Shown here piece after piece: positions 39,046 through 50,707 of a DNA stretch of 64,000 nucleotides. Location: positions 3,410,001 through 3,474,000 of the forward strand of contig NZ_CP084876.1 in the NCBI RefSeq assembly GCF_020525925.1, read 5' to 3'. Below the pieces are notes generated by a model. That model was not told the DNA's origin. It saw only the letters and a program-made list of their open reading frames with translations, and did not search any database. A program made the position numbers and the translations under genes. The stretch's first letter is position 1. Each line of letters begins with the position of its first letter. The stretch is from Klebsiella quasipneumoniae subsp. quasipneumoniae (GTDB lineage Bacteria; Pseudomonadota; Gammaproteobacteria; Enterobacterales; Enterobacteriaceae).

Positions 39046-39693
39046 TTACCAGACCGGCATCTCATCCTGCAGGAACGGGTTGTTGCGGCGTTCCTCACCC
39101 AGCGTCGACAGCGGACCATGGCCGGGAATAAAGGTCACGTCATCGCCCAGCGGCAACAGCTTATCCTTAATGGCCGCGATCAACTGTCCATGGTCGCCGC
39201 GTGGAAAATCACTGCGCCCCACCCCGCCTTTGAAAATCACATCTCCGGAAATGAGCAGTCGGGAAGCGTCATCAAAGAAGACCACGTGACCCGGCGTATG
39301 GCCCGGGCAGTGCAGTACCCGCAGCGCCACATTCCCCACATTAACCACATCGCCTTCATTGAGCCAGCGATCCGGACGCAGCGGCTGGCAATCCTCCAGG
39401 CCGAACATCCGGCTTTGCGCCGGTAATCCTTCCAGCCAGAACTCATCTTCTTTTTCCGGACCAATAACCGGTACGCCATAATGTTGCGCCAGTTCCGCAG
39501 CGGCGCCGACGTGATCGAGATGACCATGCGTCAGCAGGATCTGCATCAGCGTGACGCCAGCCTCCGCCACCACCGCTTTGATACGTTCAGCATCGCCGCC
39601 AGGGTCGACCAGCGCCGCCAGCCGGGTTTGTTCGCACCAGATAAGAGAACAGTTCTGCGCGAACGCGGTAACCGGAATAATACGATAGTTCAT
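39046..39693 (-). CDS. gloC: Hydroxyacylglutathione hydrolase GloC (type II glyoxalase)
   Basis: 215 residues, metallo-beta-lactamase fold. The metal motif THGHLDH (55-61), [27 protein letters not shown] and the terminal PGHGP are intact. It hydrolyses S-lactoylglutathione in methylglyoxal detoxification. It lies 13 nt after mepK and is likely cotranscribed with it. Confidence 0.94.
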   Translation of the reverse strand: MNYRIIPVTAFAQNCSLIWCEQTRLAALVDPGGDAERIKAVVAEAGVTLMQILLTHGHLDHVGAAAELAQHYGVPVIGPEKEDEFWLEGLPAQSRMFGLEDCQPLRPDRWLNEGDVVNVGNVALRVLHCPGHTPGHVVFFDDASRLLISGDVIFKGGVGRSDFPRGDHGQLIAAIKDKLLPLGDDVTFIPGHGPLSTLGEERRNNPFLQDEMPVW

Positions 39694-39706
39694 GACGCTC
39701 CTTTCG

Positions 39707-40258
39707 TTACCAGTGCCTTACGGGACCGGTATCAATATGCACAAAGTTACTACGTGGATAGTATCCTACACCACCTGCGCGCATAGATAACGCCGCTTTG
39801 CGAATATTGCTTAACGAAATACCTTCAATATGGAAATCCATTGCCTGCCCCTTGGTGTGATAGCTGTGTTTTGCTACACCACGGCTTCGTGCGCGAAGCT
39901 CATCATTGGTATCGAGGGAACGATAGCCAGAGATAAGCTGGACAGGTTTGTTGGTGCCAAGTAGTCCCTGCAACCGATAAAGATGATCGAACAGATTTGG
40001 ATCGATGGACTTAATTTTATTCGCGCGGTAATCACGGAAAAAATGGTTAAGTCTTGCTAATTCATCCTGAATATAGCCTCTGCCATCGAAAAACTCCGCC
40101 TTGAGTGATTCACCAGTATGCAGGTTATTCAGCGTCAAAATACGCGGACGGGGGGTCGAGAGGGTGGCAAATGCCGGCGCAGGGAGAATGGCGGCAGCAC
40201 CCAGCGCAGCACCACCCAACGCCAGCAATCTGCGGCGATTAGCGTCAAATTTGTCCAT
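39707..40258 (-). CDS. mepK: Murein endopeptidase MepK
   Basis: 183 residues, peptidase M15-like DUF882. The N-terminus [31 protein letters not shown] is a twin-arginine signal peptide. The zinc-site stretch [12 protein letters not shown] and FVHIDTG are conserved. MepK cleaves peptidoglycan crosslinks, including the 3-3 type made by L,D-transpeptidases such as LdtD encoded just upstream. The ATG at 40258 gives the family start; seven codons upstream in frame are not conserved. Confidence 0.95.
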   Translation of the reverse strand: MDKFDANRRRLLALGGAALGAAAILPAPAFATLSTPRPRILTLNNLHTGESLKAEFFDGRGYIQDELARLNHFFRDYRANKIKSIDPNLFDHLYRLQGLLGTNKPVQLISGYRSLDTNDELRARSRGVAKHSYHTKGQAMDFHIEGISLSNIRKAALSMRAGGVGYYPRSNFVHIDTGPVRHW

Positions 40259-40561
40259 GATAATCAGGTCTACAGTCAATGAATCGTTATATACTTTTTC
40301 CGCTTTGCGCGATGTTGAACCTCAGCACGCCATCGCTCGCCAGAGCCGTGATGCTGCCCGGCAAAAGAGAGCGTTCGCGCTGACTGCGTCACGCATTGAG
40401 CGGAATGATATGTATATGCACTTCTGGCGCACGAAAGGCACCTTACCGGGCATTATTGCCAACGTCAAGGCAGCCTCACCCCAGGAAAATCGGGCGCTGC
40501 AGAGGAGCAGCACCCTTTTTTACCCAGTGCTAGGACAACAAAATCCATTGAACTACTTCAT
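40259..40561. other. mepK-ldtD intergenic region with orphan hairpin
   Basis: 303 nt between two leftward genes. On the minus strand, TTGACG (40468-40463) may be a -35 element for mepK, and TATAAC near 40287-40292 a closer -10. On the plus strand a terminator-like hairpin with six T lies at 40492-40521 although no plus-strand gene precedes it. No coding sequence is convincing. Confidence 0.5.
40492..40521. terminator. terminator-like hairpin downstream of ldtD
   Basis: GGGCGCTGC-AGAGGA-GCAGCACCC: a 9-bp stem with one C-A mismatch. The T6 tract is on the plus strand; on the minus strand the stem is followed by GATTTTCC, so it may end ldtD transcription less efficiently. Confidence 0.55.
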
Positions 40562-42352
40562 TTACCTGATTAATTGCTCAGCTTTCGTCAGAATTTGTGC
40601 GCTGGATCGCGCGGTGATATCGTAATTGTAAATATCTGTTCGATATTGTGTACGTCCATCAGCGTCCACAAACGCCGTTAAGTAATATAAATTCACCGGT
40701 ATATTTTGCCGAATATTGACATAGCGCGTGTCCCCTTGCTTCAGGGCATCGGAAATACGCGTGTCATTCCAGCCCGCATCCTGCAGCAGCATATTGGCCA
40801 GTTCCGAAGCCTTATTCACCCTCACACAGCCGGAACTGAGCGCACGAACATCCTTCTGGAACAGATTATGGTTCGGCGTATCGTGCAGGTAGATGGCATC
40901 GGAGCTCGGCATATTGAACTTGTAGCGTCCGAGCGAGTTACGCGCTCCGGGCGCCTGCTGAAAACGGAACGGTAAGTTGTTCTCGGTGATGGTCGACCAG
41001 TCGACCCGATAAGGATCGATGGTCTCTTTACTGTTCCAGCCGCGCATGACGGTGTAGCCATGCTGCTCAAGATAGCCTGGATTGTTACGCACCTTCGGCA
41101 GGATATCTTTGCGCGCCAGGGTTGGCGGCACGTTCCATGGCGGATTGACCACCACGTTATTCAGCGCGCTGCTCATCATTGGCGTTTTGCGATCCGGACG
41201 CCCCACAATTACCCGCGAGGCCAGCACCTGGCTGCCGTCCTGATAATAGACCAGCGAGAACGCCGGAATATTGACCATAATGCCGGTGGACAGTTTGCCC
41301 GGCAGTAAGCGTAAACGCTGAATGTTCAGGGCCAGCACCCCTGCGCGCTGCGCGGAAGAGACGTTGAGCCAGTCGCGAGTCGACTGGCCGATGACGCCAT
41401 CCGCCCCCAGCCCCTGCATCGCCTGGAAGCGCTTAACCCCCTCCACCAGCTGGCGATCGTACACGCCGCGCGCCGCAGGTTTGCTCTTTTTCTTCGCCGA
41501 CGGGCTCACCACATCGCCGGGCAGAACGATATTGGCGGTATCGTCCAGCATTCCGGTACGCTGGAGGATCTCGCGCAGAGCGCCGATATCATTGCTCCAT
41601 TCGCCGGGGCGCAGCGAGCCGCTGCCGGTCATCTGCGGCCATGGGCGAGAATCAGCCACCAGCGCCAGCAGCGACTGATGCATGGCTTCATACTGCGGAT
41701 GATGCGGCGCCAGGCCGGCGATAAACGCCGGCAGGGAGCCATTGTCCAGCGCCAGCTGCCACTGGTTAATCACCGACAGCGGCGGGGTCGCCATCTTGTA
41801 CGGCGTTGAACTGTACAACCAGCGGGTCCCCTGGGTGGGGATGCCGCTGATAAAGTGCAGATAGCCCATCATGGCGTCCGACAGCACCACATCGCGCGCC
41901 ATGCCGCTGACGGCGGGATCGGTCAGCAGACTGACCCAGGTGGTAAACTGCGGCTGAAAACCGGCGATGGCGATCTCCGCCAGCTGCTGCTGGAACGCCT
42001 GCACTGCCTCGCGGTTTTCCCACATCGGTTTCATATCCCTGGCGGCGTACAGCGACACCAGCGGATTCATAAAGACGGGTTTGTACCCTGCCGGCAACAG
42101 CGCCTCGATCTGGGCGCGGCTGTTTGCCGCCGCCTCCATCGACAGCGGCTGCTCACCGGCCAGCTTCGCGACCGCCGGCGATTGCCCATCGCTTTGCGCC
42201 AGCGCGGCGGAAACCTCGGCGGGCGCCGCAGAACTGTCGCCGGGTACGACTTCAGGCTCTTCGGCCTGGACATTGAACAGCGGAGCAAATGCCAGTGCCA
42301 GGCTCAGGCTGAGCGCTGACAATGGACGACCATACCGTTTCTTTAGCAACAT
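40562..42352 (-). CDS. ldtD: L,D-transpeptidase LdtD (YcbB)
   Basis: 596 residues. A signal peptide ends near NVQA. A scaffold domain follows, then a peptidoglycan-binding segment (about residues 300-335, [29 protein letters not shown]) and a C-terminal YkuD domain with catalytic Cys509 in ALSSGCVRV and HDTPNHNLF. It makes 3-3 crosslinks in the periplasm and can bypass beta-lactam-inhibited PBPs. About 19 residues shorter than E. coli YcbB, mainly in the low-complexity linker before the PG-binding segment. The ATG at 42352 follows AGGGGG. Confidence 0.95.
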   Translation of the reverse strand: MLLKKRYGRPLSALSLSLALAFAPLFNVQAEEPEVVPGDSSAAPAEVSAALAQSDGQSPAVAKLAGEQPLSMEAAANSRAQIEALLPAGYKPVFMNPLVSLYAARDMKPMWENREAVQAFQQQLAEIAIAGFQPQFTTWVSLLTDPAVSGMARDVVLSDAMMGYLHFISGIPTQGTRWLYSSTPYKMATPPLSVINQWQLALDNGSLPAFIAGLAPHHPQYEAMHQSLLALVADSRPWPQMTGSGSLRPGEWSNDIGALREILQRTGMLDDTANIVLPGDVVSPSAKKKSKPAARGVYDRQLVEGVKRFQAMQGLGADGVIGQSTRDWLNVSSAQRAGVLALNIQRLRLLPGKLSTGIMVNIPAFSLVYYQDGSQVLASRVIVGRPDRKTPMMSSALNNVVVNPPWNVPPTLARKDILPKVRNNPGYLEQHGYTVMRGWNSKETIDPYRVDWSTITENNLPFRFQQAPGARNSLGRYKFNMPSSDAIYLHDTPNHNLFQKDVRALSSGCVRVNKASELANMLLQDAGWNDTRISDALKQGDTRYVNIRQNIPVNLYYLTAFVDADGRTQYRTDIYNYDITARSSAQILTKAEQLIR

Positions 42353-42491
42353 CCCTTGCCCCCTGTTGTCACACATTGCTGCCCACAAAAATGGGGCTCT
42401 TTTTTCAGTATATAAAGACGAAAAGGCTTTTGCCTTACCTAATGTAAAGAAGTTTAAAGATTATACCACCCTCGCATACCGGGCTGGATAG

Positions 42492-42518
42492 AAAAAAAGG
42501 GCAACATAACGTTGCCCT
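42492..42518 (-). terminator. mukFEB operon terminator
   Basis: AGGGCAAC (42498-42505) pairs perfectly with GTTGCCCT (42511-42518). On the minus strand the stem is followed by seven T, about 35 nt past the mukB stop. Confidence 0.95.
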
Positions 42519-42553
42519 CTTCACCGCTTAGCCGCCAGAATGTAGCCGCAGCC

Positions 42554-45500
42554 TCAGGAGGCGTCGGCTGTTCCCGGCAGCGCTTCCGGCAGCGGCGCGG
42601 CAAACCCGCGCAGCCCCACCACGTGGACGTGTTCGTGATTATTGAACACCTTACGCACCAGTTTATAGGTGGTGCCTTTCTCCGGACTGATGTTCTCCGG
42701 CGCCGCGATAATCAGCTGCATCTCCAGACGTTCGCACAGCTCGAACAGCGTGGCGATGGAGCGGGCGTCGAGACGCGCCGCTTCATCGAGGAACAGCAGA
42801 CGGCAAGGCGAGATATCCTTGCCGCGCAGGCGGCGGGATTCATCTTCCCAGCTCTGGACGACCATCACCAGAATCGACATCCCGGTACCGATCGCTTCCC
42901 CGGTGGACAGCGCGCCGGACTCCGCGCGCAGCCAGCCGTCGGAGCCGCGGTTAACTTCCACTTCCATCTCCAGATAGTTGCGGTAGTCGAGCAGCTCTTC
43001 GCCGATGGTTTGCGGCGTGCGCTGCCCCATGTCGATCTGCGGATTCAGGCGCTGATAGAGCTTGGCCAGCGCTTCCGAGAAGGTCAGGCGGTTGCTATTG
43101 AACAGATCCTGATGCTGTTCATGCTGCTCGGAGAGCACATCAAGCAGCGTCGAGTGGGTCTCGCGCACGTTGACGTTCAGACGCACGCTGTTGACCTGGC
43201 CGAAGGAGACGCTCTGCAATCCCTGGTTGAGCATTCGGATACGGTTCTGCTCGCGCTGAATGGTTTTGCGAATAATGTTGGCCACGCTGCGGGAGCTGAT
43301 GGCCAGCTTCTGTTCGCGGTTTGTCAGCTCTTCGGTCAGGCGGCTGAGCTCAATCTCCATCTGCTCGATCGCTTCCACCGGATCATCGGTGCGGATAATA
43401 TCCTGGCGGATACGCTCGCGCAGATGCTGGTAGACGGCAACGAAGAACTGAATTTTGCGCTCCGGGCGCTTCGGATCTTCCGAGATACGCAGCACGTCGC
43501 GCAGATGTTCGTTATCGGCGACCGCCAGACGCAGCGCACCGAGCGCCTTATCCGACATGGAGCGCAGCTCGTCGGCGGAGAGATAGGCCAGCTCGCGGCG
43601 GTGCAGACGACGCTCGACGCCGTTGTCTTTCACCAGGCGCATCACCGCGCACCAGCCCGCCTTGGCGGTCACTACCTGCTCGCGCATTTCGCAGTAATCG
43701 CGCTCCAGCTTGCGCAGTTTGCGGGTCAGGTTGTCCATTTCCGCTTCGCAGAAGGTCAACGCTTTCTCCAGCTGATTGCGACGGGAGCGGTTATTGCTCA
43801 GCTGCATGTGCAGCTCATCGCGACGCGCACGGGCACGCTCTTCCGCGCCGGCATCGGCGCGCACGCCAATGTCCTGCAGCTCTTTATACAGATCGTTGAG
43901 CAGCTCTTTCTTGGTGTCATACGAGCTCTTCAGCGAGGCCAGCACCTGATTGTACTGGCTAAGCTGCGCCGCATGGGCACGCATCGCGTCGCGCGCGCGG
44001 CTGCGTTCGGTTTCCGCCTGCTCCAGGCGCTGGCGCAGTTTCTCGTTGAGATCGCTGTTGCCGCTGAGCATTTCCGCCGAATCGGAGTAGCTGAAGTGGG
44101 CCCGGCGCTGGACGACTTCCGCCAGGGCAAAAGCCTGCTGGCGCGCATCGCGCTGGGTCTGCTGCGCATAGGCGTAATCTTCTTTCAGCTGCTCAAACTG
44201 CTCCGGATCGCTCTGCAGCACCGAAACAATCGGCTCCAGCTTCGCCAGCTGGTTGCCGTGCTGCTGAATAAAGCGCGCGGCCTCCTGCGCTTCGTCCAGA
44301 CGTTCCTGGATCTCGTCCACGCGGTCGGCCAGCGTATCATCCGCCAGCAGATTCAGGCGCGGCAGCAGGCGGTTGAGCGCCGACACGCCCTCTTTCGCCT
44401 GCTCATACTGCACGCGGTTCTGTTGGTTATCGCTTTCATGGGCGCTCAGCGCGCGCTCCAGCTCGCCGCGGCGGCTGTTGAGTTTGCGGATCTCTTCTTC
44501 CGGATCGTCCTCAAAGGCCACTGCCAGATGGCTGCCAATGAAGCGGCTAAAGGCCTGATGCAGACGCTGAGTTTTCTGCACGTCAAACGACAGGGTCGCA
44601 AAACGCTCGGACAGCGATTCACGCTCGGCATGCAGGGTTTCAATGCGGTTTTCACGCGCGGCGCGGCCAAACAGCGGCAGCGACGGGAAGCGCGAATAAC
44701 GCCACTGGCGGTCGGCGATCTTCACCACCACCGCTTTTTCCAGCTCATCCACGCTGAATACGCTATCGTCAAAGGACTGCGGATCGCCTTCGATCAGATA
44801 GAGATCTTCCGGACAATCTTCCAGTCCTTCAAGCTGCTCGGCAACCTGCGACAGATCCGGCACCACGATGGCATGGCGCGACGGACCGTACAGCGCGGAG
44901 AAGTACGGCGCATCGTCAAGGCTGACATCATCGTAGATCTCGGACAGCAGAACGCCGCCGAACCGTTCCGCCAGCGCGTTGAGGCGCGGATCTTCCGAAC
45001 CGCCCGGCTGGCTGAGACGCTCAATTTCTTCGTCGATGGCGCGCTTGCGGGCGCCGACCTCGTCACGTTCAACGATAGCTTCGCGCTCGCGCTCCAGCAG
45101 CTGCTGCAGGTATTCGGTAACCTCCTGGCCGGACTCAAACTGCTCGCCGCTCTGCTCGCACAGCTGGTTAAGGCTGTTCTGCGCCGCCAGCCAGACCGGC
45201 GCCCGGCGCATCAGCGTCTGAGTGCGTGACTGCAGCTGCTCCAGTTCCTGGCGCAGGGTCATGCGCTGTTCCTGCGCGTTAGAAACGCTGTCGGCCAGCG
45301 AAGCGATGCGCGCTTCCAGCTCCTGATGCAGCGTTTCCAGATCGTCGATATCGTAGCGTTTGCCCTGGCGTTTGCAGAACTCAGCCAGCTGGCGCTCGGC
45401 GTCCTGCTGCTCGCGCAGGCGCTGCTCCAGCTCGTTGAGGCGGCTACGCAGCCCCTGCGCCTGCTCGGCCTGGTGACGCTGGTTCACGCCGTCGCGCAGC

Positions 45501-47002
45501 AATTCGCGCGCCACGTCCCAGGCTTCATTGCGCGCCAGCGGGCCGTTAATCGCCGCCACCAGCTGGTAGGCCTGTTCAAACTGGCTGTGCGCGGTTTGCG
45601 CCACGCTCATTTTCTGTTCCAGCGACAGCATTTTCTCCGTCGCTTCCTGCTCTTTCGCCTGGAAGGTTTCCAGCCACTCGTCGGCGCTCTCCGGCGTCAG
45701 ATCCGGCAGATGACACAGCGCCTTCGCGCGCTCCAGCGCCTGCAGCGCCTGGTTATACTGAATGGCGCGGGTCTGCTGCACGTCGAGCGCCTGCTGATAG
45801 TCGGCGAGCTGGTTTTTCAGCTCATCCACTTCCAGCTCGGCGGCCTCGGCGCGGGCTTCGTTCTCTTCCTGGCGATCGATGGCTTCCGCCACCACTTCGT
45901 TCTGCTCTTCCAGACGGATCTGCAGCTCGTCGAGATCCGCTTCGTAGCGCTCGATTTTTTCCTGCTGACGCAGTGCGGTCTGCACCAGGTTCAGGTGGTC
46001 GCTGGCGGCCTGGTAATCCGCTTCCAGATCGCCTTCTGCGCCGTTATGCTCCTGCAGCTCGCGGGCCATGTCGACGTGCTTATACTGCTCTGCCGCCAGC
46101 TGTGAACGGGAGGTAAAGAGATCGCGACGATACTCCAGCGCCTTATCAAGATGAATGCGCCGCTCGTTGGCGTGACGCATATAGTCCGCCGCCACGTAGT
46201 TGGTGGCTTCGCTGATCAGGTGTTTGAACAGATCGCGATCGGACTGGGTGACGCGGATCGCCTCGAGGGTCATGCGGTTTTCCCGCAGCGCCGCTTCCAT
46301 ATCCTGGAATGCCTTACGCACGCCGCTGTTTTCCGGCAACAGGTAGTCGCGCAGCGAGCGGGTAATGGTGCTGGAGATCCCGCCGTACAGCGAGGCCTCG
46401 ATCAGGCGATAGTATTTACTTCGATCGGAGGCGGAACGCAGACGACGCGCCACCACGCCCAGGTCGAACATCAGCGAGTGATACTCGGTGATCGAGTTGA
46501 ACTGCTTAAACTGGACCCCTTCCATCGCCTCGAGCTTGTCTTTCAGCTCATTGAGACTAACCACGCGCGCCTGGCGATCGTTCAGCGTTTCGGTTAACAG
46601 CTGGGTCGGCAGGATAGCGGTGGGCAGCCCCTGAATGGCGAAAGGCTTGATGTCGACTTTGCGATCGCGCCCGGCAACCTGCTGCAGACGCACGCCGACC
46701 ACCACGCGCTGATGGCGCGAGTTGATGACGTCGAGCACGGAGTAACAGACCCCGGCGCGCAGCTTCCCGTGCAGGCCTTTATCGCGTGAGCCGCTGGTGG
46801 CCCCCGCTTCGGTGGTGTTACGGAAGTGCAGCAGGGTTAAATCGGGGATCAGCGCCGTGACGAAGGCCGCCATGGTCGTCGACTTACCGGCGCCGTTCCC
46901 CCCGGAGAGGGTGGTGACCAGTTCATCAAGATCAAAGGTCCGGGCAAAGAAACCGTTCCAGTTAACCAGCGTCAGCGAGCGAAACTTACCGCGTTCAATC
47001 AT
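42554..47002 (-). CDS. mukB: Chromosome partition protein MukB
   Basis: 1482 residues, an SMC-like ATPase of the MukBEF condensin. Walker [12 protein letters not shown] (about residues 33-43) is at the N-terminus, long coiled coils flank a hinge (about 645-800), and the signature [11 protein letters not shown] and Walker [12 protein letters not shown] lie near the C-terminus. It condenses and segregates the chromosome and binds topoisomerase IV at the hinge. Its ATG overlaps the mukE stop (TAATG). All head motifs are intact. Confidence 0.98.
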   Translation of the reverse strand: MIERGKFRSLTLVNWNGFFARTFDLDELVTTLSGGNGAGKSTTMAAFVTALIPDLTLLHFRNTTEAGATSGSRDKGLHGKLRAGVCYSVLDVINSRHQRVVVGVRLQQVAGRDRKVDIKPFAIQGLPTAILPTQLLTETLNDRQARVVSLNELKDKLEAMEGVQFKQFNSITEYHSLMFDLGVVARRLRSASDRSKYYRLIEASLYGGISSTITRSLRDYLLPENSGVRKAFQDMEAALRENRMTLEAIRVTQSDRDLFKHLISEATNYVAADYMRHANERRIHLDKALEYRRDLFTSRSQLAAEQYKHVDMARELQEHNGAEGDLEADYQAASDHLNLVQTALRQQEKIERYEADLDELQIRLEEQNEVVAEAIDRQEENEARAEAAELEVDELKNQLADYQQALDVQQTRAIQYNQALQALERAKALCHLPDLTPESADEWLETFQAKEQEATEKMLSLEQKMSVAQTAHSQFEQAYQLVAAINGPLARNEAWDVARELLRDGVNQRHQAEQAQGLRSRLNELEQRLREQQDAERQLAEFCKRQGKRYDIDDLETLHQELEARIASLADSVSNAQEQRMTLRQELEQLQSRTQTLMRRAPVWLAAQNSLNQLCEQSGEQFESGQEVTEYLQQLLEREREAIVERDEVGARKRAIDEEIERLSQPGGSEDPRLNALAERFGGVLLSEIYDDVSLDDAPYFSALYGPSRHAIVVPDLSQVAEQLEGLEDCPEDLYLIEGDPQSFDDSVFSVDELEKAVVVKIADRQWRYSRFPSLPLFGRAARENRIETLHAERESLSERFATLSFDVQKTQRLHQAFSRFIGSHLAVAFEDDPEEEIRKLNSRRGELERALSAHESDNQQNRVQYEQAKEGVSALNRLLPRLNLLADDTLADRVDEIQERLDEAQEAARFIQQHGNQLAKLEPIVSVLQSDPEQFEQLKEDYAYAQQTQRDARQQAFALAEVVQRRAHFSYSDSAEMLSGNSDLNEKLRQRLEQAETERSRARDAMRAHAAQLSQYNQVLASLKSSYDTKKELLNDLYKELQDIGVRADAGAEERARARRDELHMQLSNNRSRRNQLEKALTFCEAEMDNLTRKLRKLERDYCEMREQVVTAKAGWCAVMRLVKDNGVERRLHRRELAYLSADELRSMSDKALGALRLAVADNEHLRDVLRISEDPKRPERKIQFFVAVYQHLRERIRQDIIRTDDPVEAIEQMEIELSRLTEELTNREQKLAISSRSVANIIRKTIQREQNRIRMLNQGLQSVSFGQVNSVRLNVNVRETHSTLLDVLSEQHEQHQDLFNSNRLTFSEALAKLYQRLNPQIDMGQRTPQTIGEELLDYRNYLEMEVEVNRGSDGWLRAESGALSTGEAIGTGMSILVMVVQSWEDESRRLRGKDISPCRLLFLDEAARLDARSIATLFELCERLEMQLIIAAPENISPEKGTTYKLVRKVFNNHEHVHVVGLRGFAAPLPEALPGTADAS

Positions 47003-47706
47003 TACTCTTCCTCCCCGCTATCCGGCTGGTTCTCTTCATTCTCATCATTGAGCTGCAGGTGATTTTCCAGGGCCATCGCTTCCCCGTCGCGGATCAGGCG
47101 GCGCTGCGCCTCGCGTGGGTCGTCGCCGGCGCGCACATCGGCGCCAAAGCGGAATACCGATTCGGTAATACGGAACTTGCTGCTGTCATGGCCCATAAAC
47201 CACACCATCCCCAGACGGCGCAGGCGGTTAAGCGACGCGCGCATTTTTTCCTGCAGCTTCTGGCGGTCCAGATCCGAACCGGTGGAACGGTTGTTGACCA
47301 GCTTCAGCAGCCTGGATTCATCCGCCAGGGTCAGCAGCTCGTCATACAGCTCCTGCTGGGTGAAAATCCCTTCATTTGCCAGGCGCTCCGGGCTGAGATA
47401 GAGATAGCAAAGAATTTTGCCCACCATCATATCCAGTTCGGACAGCACCGAGCGTGAAATCAGGGTTGTGGAACGCGGGCGCAGGTAGAAGAAGCCCTCC
47501 GGCGCGCGGATCAGCTCGACGTTATAGCGAGCATAAAACTCTTCCAGATAATCCTGGAAATCCATCAAAAATGCGTGATTATCCAGCTCGTCGAGGCCGA
47601 TATGTCGGCCCGCGCGCAGGGCGCTGTCCAGCGCCGGAAATAACGGATTGGCCAACGCCTGCGCCAGCTTAACCGGCATCACTTGTTCAATATTTGTCAA
47701 TGACAT
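47002..47706 (-). CDS. mukE: Chromosome partition protein MukE
   Basis: 234 residues. It is a winged-helix KITE subunit that bridges MukF in the condensin complex, with an acidic tail ([13 protein letters not shown]). The ATG at 47706 gives [27 protein letters not shown], matching the family. The longer upstream frame is mukF sequence in another frame. It overlaps mukF by 20 nt and mukB by 1 nt. Confidence 0.97.
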   Translation of the reverse strand: MSLTNIEQVMPVKLAQALANPLFPALDSALRAGRHIGLDELDNHAFLMDFQDYLEEFYARYNVELIRAPEGFFYLRPRSTTLISRSVLSELDMMVGKILCYLYLSPERLANEGIFTQQELYDELLTLADESRLLKLVNNRSTGSDLDRQKLQEKMRASLNRLRRLGMVWFMGHDSSKFRITESVFRFGADVRAGDDPREAQRRLIRDGEAMALENHLQLNDENEENQPDSGEEE

Positions 47707-49009
47707 GCGCCTGTACCTTGGCTCCGTAATCATTAATCGGCTGCCATTTGGCTGGCAGTCCGGTGAAATCTGCCTGGGCGACGCCCAGCTGTACCGCCTG
47801 ATCCACGACGATCCGCGCCACGTCAAAGTGACGCCCGCGCGGATATTGCGCCAGGAACTCCCGCGCCACCAGGCCGAGATCCAGCGGTATTCCTTTCTCT
47901 TTATAGACCGCCAGCTGCGCTTCGATCAGCGCCGCCAGCTGCTCGCGAATTTCGTTAAACTCTTCAAATTCAAGGTCCGCAGGCAGCTCGCCGGTGACCT
48001 CTTCATCGCGCAGGGCCATCTCCTCGTCGCGCATATCCAGCAGACGGTCGGCGTTGGCGTAAGTCAGCGCCCACGGCTCATCAAAATAGGTCTGTACCGA
48101 CTGGCGCAGACGCTGAGCGAAGACGCGGTTCTTATCCATATCGATAGCGGTACGGATAAACTTGTGCACGTGGCGGTCATAGCCGATCCACAGGTCAATC
48201 GCCTGCTGGCCCCAGCTGACGATGCGGTCGAGCTTGCTTTGCAGATCGAACACCAGCCGGTCGACAAAATGGAGATCGTCGCGCGCCATGGTCGAATCCT
48301 GAATGCGCAGCAGATTCGCCTGCAGCTTATCCCCCGCCGCATCCAGCGTATCCTGCAGTTCACGCAGGGTGCCGGAAGTTTCCGACAGCAACAGTTCACA
48401 GCTGGAAATCGCCGCGCGCCAGTCTTTGTTCAACAGCTGCGCGATATCGTCTTTCACCAGCTGCTGCTGCTCATCCATGATGCGCTGCGTCAGGTCGATG
48501 CTGTCGAAAATTTCCGCCACCGAATACTTCAGCGGGGCAAAAACGTTGCGATGCCAGTGAAACTCATCGCCGCCCTCTTCTGCCGCGTCCGCCGCGCGCT
48601 TCAGCTCGCCGGCGACGATCGACAACTGCATCGAGAGACGCAGCGTCGAAAATTCGCGCTGCCGGATATAATAATCGGTGATCCCGATCCCCAACGGCGT
48701 CAGACGATAGATTGCATTGCCTTCGGTAATTTCGCTGGTAAAGCGGTTCAGCAGACGCTGGCGCACCAAATCGTTGATGGCGTTATTGGCGCGCTGGCTG
48801 ATGGTTTCGCTGGTCTGCTCAAACGCATCACTCACGTGGCGGAACGCATCCACCAGTTCTCCCTCGCTCATTTCTCCTTCCAGCCGTTCGCCATTCAGGG
48901 TGGCGATCGCCAGCAGGAAAGAGAGCCTGTCGACCGGCAGCGAGATAGAAAAATCATTTTTCCTGGCCCAGGCAACCAGTTCGGGGACTGTCTGGGAAAA
49001 TTCACTCAT
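47687..49009 (-). CDS. mukF: Chromosome partition protein MukF (kleisin)
   Basis: 440 residues, the E. coli length. It has an N-terminal winged-helix dimerisation domain (about 1-115), a helical middle that contacts the MukB neck, and a C-terminal winged helix that binds the MukB head. It is the kleisin of MukBEF. Its ATG overlaps the cmoM stop by 4 nt. Confidence 0.97.
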   Translation of the reverse strand: MSEFSQTVPELVAWARKNDFSISLPVDRLSFLLAIATLNGERLEGEMSEGELVDAFRHVSDAFEQTSETISQRANNAINDLVRQRLLNRFTSEITEGNAIYRLTPLGIGITDYYIRQREFSTLRLSMQLSIVAGELKRAADAAEEGGDEFHWHRNVFAPLKYSVAEIFDSIDLTQRIMDEQQQLVKDDIAQLLNKDWRAAISSCELLLSETSGTLRELQDTLDAAGDKLQANLLRIQDSTMARDDLHFVDRLVFDLQSKLDRIVSWGQQAIDLWIGYDRHVHKFIRTAIDMDKNRVFAQRLRQSVQTYFDEPWALTYANADRLLDMRDEEMALRDEEVTGELPADLEFEEFNEIREQLAALIEAQLAVYKEKGIPLDLGLVAREFLAQYPRGRHFDVARIVVDQAVQLGVAQADFTGLPAKWQPINDYGAKVQAHVIDKY

Positions 49010-49806
49010 ACTTTATCCTTGCATCTGCGGCTATGAGCCTGGCTCTTAAGCGCGGTGACATGAATATAACGGCCCAGGCTGAGGTACGGCTCCTGACGAC
49101 AGTAGCGCGTCTCCAGCTCCAGCAGCGCCGCATAGCTGTCATGCTGTTGGCGTTTTTCACGCAGATAATCATGAAACACCCGCACGCCGGTTTTGCTGAC
49201 AATTTGCCAGCCAATCTCTTCCAGCCAGTGATAAACCTGCTGCGGCTCACGCGGATAATCCGGCGACAGCGTGCGTTTTTTCTTTTTTGGCATGCCCAGT
49301 TGTACGTAATCGAAATTACCGGCAACCATATTGTGCATCAGCAGGCCGTTAGCATTGTAGAACATCAACGACAAGCCGCCGCCAGGACGCAGCGTCGACC
49401 ACAGGGTACGCAGCACCGCCTGGGGCTCCGCCACCCACTCCAGCACCGCATGAAACAGTACCAGATCGACCGGGCTTTCCAAGTGCTGCGCAATATCCTG
49501 AGCCGCGCATTGTACAAAATGCATGTTGTCGATCACACCTTTATCGACAGCAGCCTGGCGGGCGCGGGCCACCATTTCAGCAGAGAGATCGCACAGCGTC
49601 ACGTGATGGCCCAGTTGCGCCACTTTAATGGCCGTTTGCCCTTCGCCGCCGCCGGCATCCAGTACCCTCAGCGGTCCCGGCCCCAGCTGCGCCAGCAGCG
49701 GCTCCAGATCCTGCCAGAGGATCGCCTGGCGCAGCTGGCCTTTTGTGGTGCCGTAAATATTGCGCGAAAACTTTTCAGCAATGTCATCGAAATTGCGATC
49801 CTGCAC
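49006..49806 (-). CDS. cmoM: tRNA uridine-5-oxyacetic acid methyltransferase CmoM (SmtA)
   Basis: 266 residues, class I SAM methyltransferase with motif [14 protein letters not shown]. CmoM methylates cmo5U34 of tRNAs to mcmo5U. I chose a GTG at 49806 ([19 protein letters not shown]), the position of the E. coli ATG, with TGGAG 6 nt upstream; the 44 extra upstream codons have no homology. It heads the cmoM-mukFEB operon through an ATGA overlap with mukF. Confidence 0.92.
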   Translation of the reverse strand: MQDRNFDDIAEKFSRNIYGTTKGQLRQAILWQDLEPLLAQLGPGPLRVLDAGGGEGQTAIKVAQLGHHVTLCDLSAEMVARARQAAVDKGVIDNMHFVQCAAQDIAQHLESPVDLVLFHAVLEWVAEPQAVLRTLWSTLRPGGGLSLMFYNANGLLMHNMVAGNFDYVQLGMPKKKKRTLSPDYPREPQQVYHWLEEIGWQIVSKTGVRVFHDYLREKRQQHDSYAALLELETRYCRQEPYLSLGRYIHVTALKSQAHSRRCKDKV

Positions 49807-49927
49807 GGGCGACTCCACAAGCCAACACAAAACCGCTATTTTGTCATACCCGCGCCGAGAATGAAGCGATCTGTTATAAGATCCGAACATAACTTTGGTT
49901 ATATGGTTAAAAAAGGAACCATCTGGC

Positions 49928-50707
49928 ATGCTTTTCACGCTAAAAAAGATCGTCGGCGGTCTGCTGCTGCCGCTTCCTGCCCTGCTGTTGCTGATCGGTA
50001 TCGGGATCGCCCTGTTATGGTTCAGCCGCTTTCAACGTACCGGGAAGCTATGCGTGAGCCTCGGCTGGCTGCTGCTGGCGCTGCTGAGCCTGCAGCCCGT
50101 GGCAGACAGCCTGCTTAAACCGATAGAAGATCGCTATCCCACCTGGCGCGGCGAGCAGCCGGTGAGCTACGTGGTGGTGCTGGGCGGCGGCTATACCTGG
50201 AACCCGGAGTGGGCGCCAAGCTCTAACCTTATCAGCAACAGCCTGCCGCGCCTGACGGAGGGCATTCGCCTGTGGCAGGAGAATCCGGGATCGAAAATGA
50301 TCTTTACCGGCGCGGCGGCAAAAACCAACCCCGTCAGCACGGCGGAGGCCGGGGCGAGAGTGGCGGAGAGCCTCGGCGTACCGCGCAGCGATATCATCGT
50401 GCTCGATAAGCCGAAAGATACGGAAGAGGAAGCGCTGGCGGTGAAGGGCGCCATCGGCGACGCGCCCTTCCTGCTGGTCACCTCGGCGTCACACCTTCCG
50501 CGGGCGATGATCTTCTTTCGCCATGCCGGTCTGGACCCGCTGCCCGCACCGGCTAATCAGATGGCGATCACGTCACCGCTCAATCCGTGGGAGCGGGTCA
50601 TTCCTTCTCCGGTGTGGCTGATGCACAGCGACCGGGTCGGCTATGAAACGCTCGGTCGCGTTTGGCAATGGCTGAAAGGCAGCTCAGGCGAGCCAGGGCA
50701 GGAGTGA
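49928..50707 (+). CDS. elyC: Envelope biogenesis factor ElyC
   Basis: 259 residues. Two N-terminal membrane helices (about 10-35 and 42-60) are followed by a periplasmic DUF218 domain (VVVLGGGYTWNPEWAPSSN, TGAAAKTN, VTSASHLPRAMIFF). ElyC supports peptidoglycan synthesis at low temperature and regulates enterobacterial common antigen in E. coli. AAAAAGGA precedes the ATG. It is divergent from cmoM, and its end overlaps the ycbJ end by 24 nt. Confidence 0.94.
   Translation: MLFTLKKIVGGLLLPLPALLLLIGIGIALLWFSRFQRTGKLCVSLGWLLLALLSLQPVADSLLKPIEDRYPTWRGEQPVSYVVVLGGGYTWNPEWAPSSNLISNSLPRLTEGIRLWQENPGSKMIFTGAAAKTNPVSTAEAGARVAESLGVPRSDIIVLDKPKDTEEEALAVKGAIGDAPFLLVTSASHLPRAMIFFRHAGLDPLPAPANQMAITSPLNPWERVIPSPVWLMHSDRVGYETLGRVWQWLKGSSGEPGQE

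Noticed and set aside
27151..40343. A shared 15-mer, CGCCATCGCTCGCCA, at about 27151 and 40329
   Set aside because: One exact 15-base match is expected by chance in a window of this size, and the flanks do not extend it convincingly.
40322..40513. A 63-codon minus-strand frame in the mepK-ldtD gap
   Set aside because: No ribosome binding site, odd composition, and it runs through the orphan hairpin.
42512..45229. A 905-codon open frame on the plus strand antisense to mukB
   Set aside because: It mirrors the coiled-coil codons of mukB (Leu/Gln/Arg rich), has no recognisable domain or ribosome binding site, and mukB is certain.
47648..49036. A 462-codon open frame antisense to mukF
   Set aside because: Low-complexity shadow of mukF with no family resemblance.
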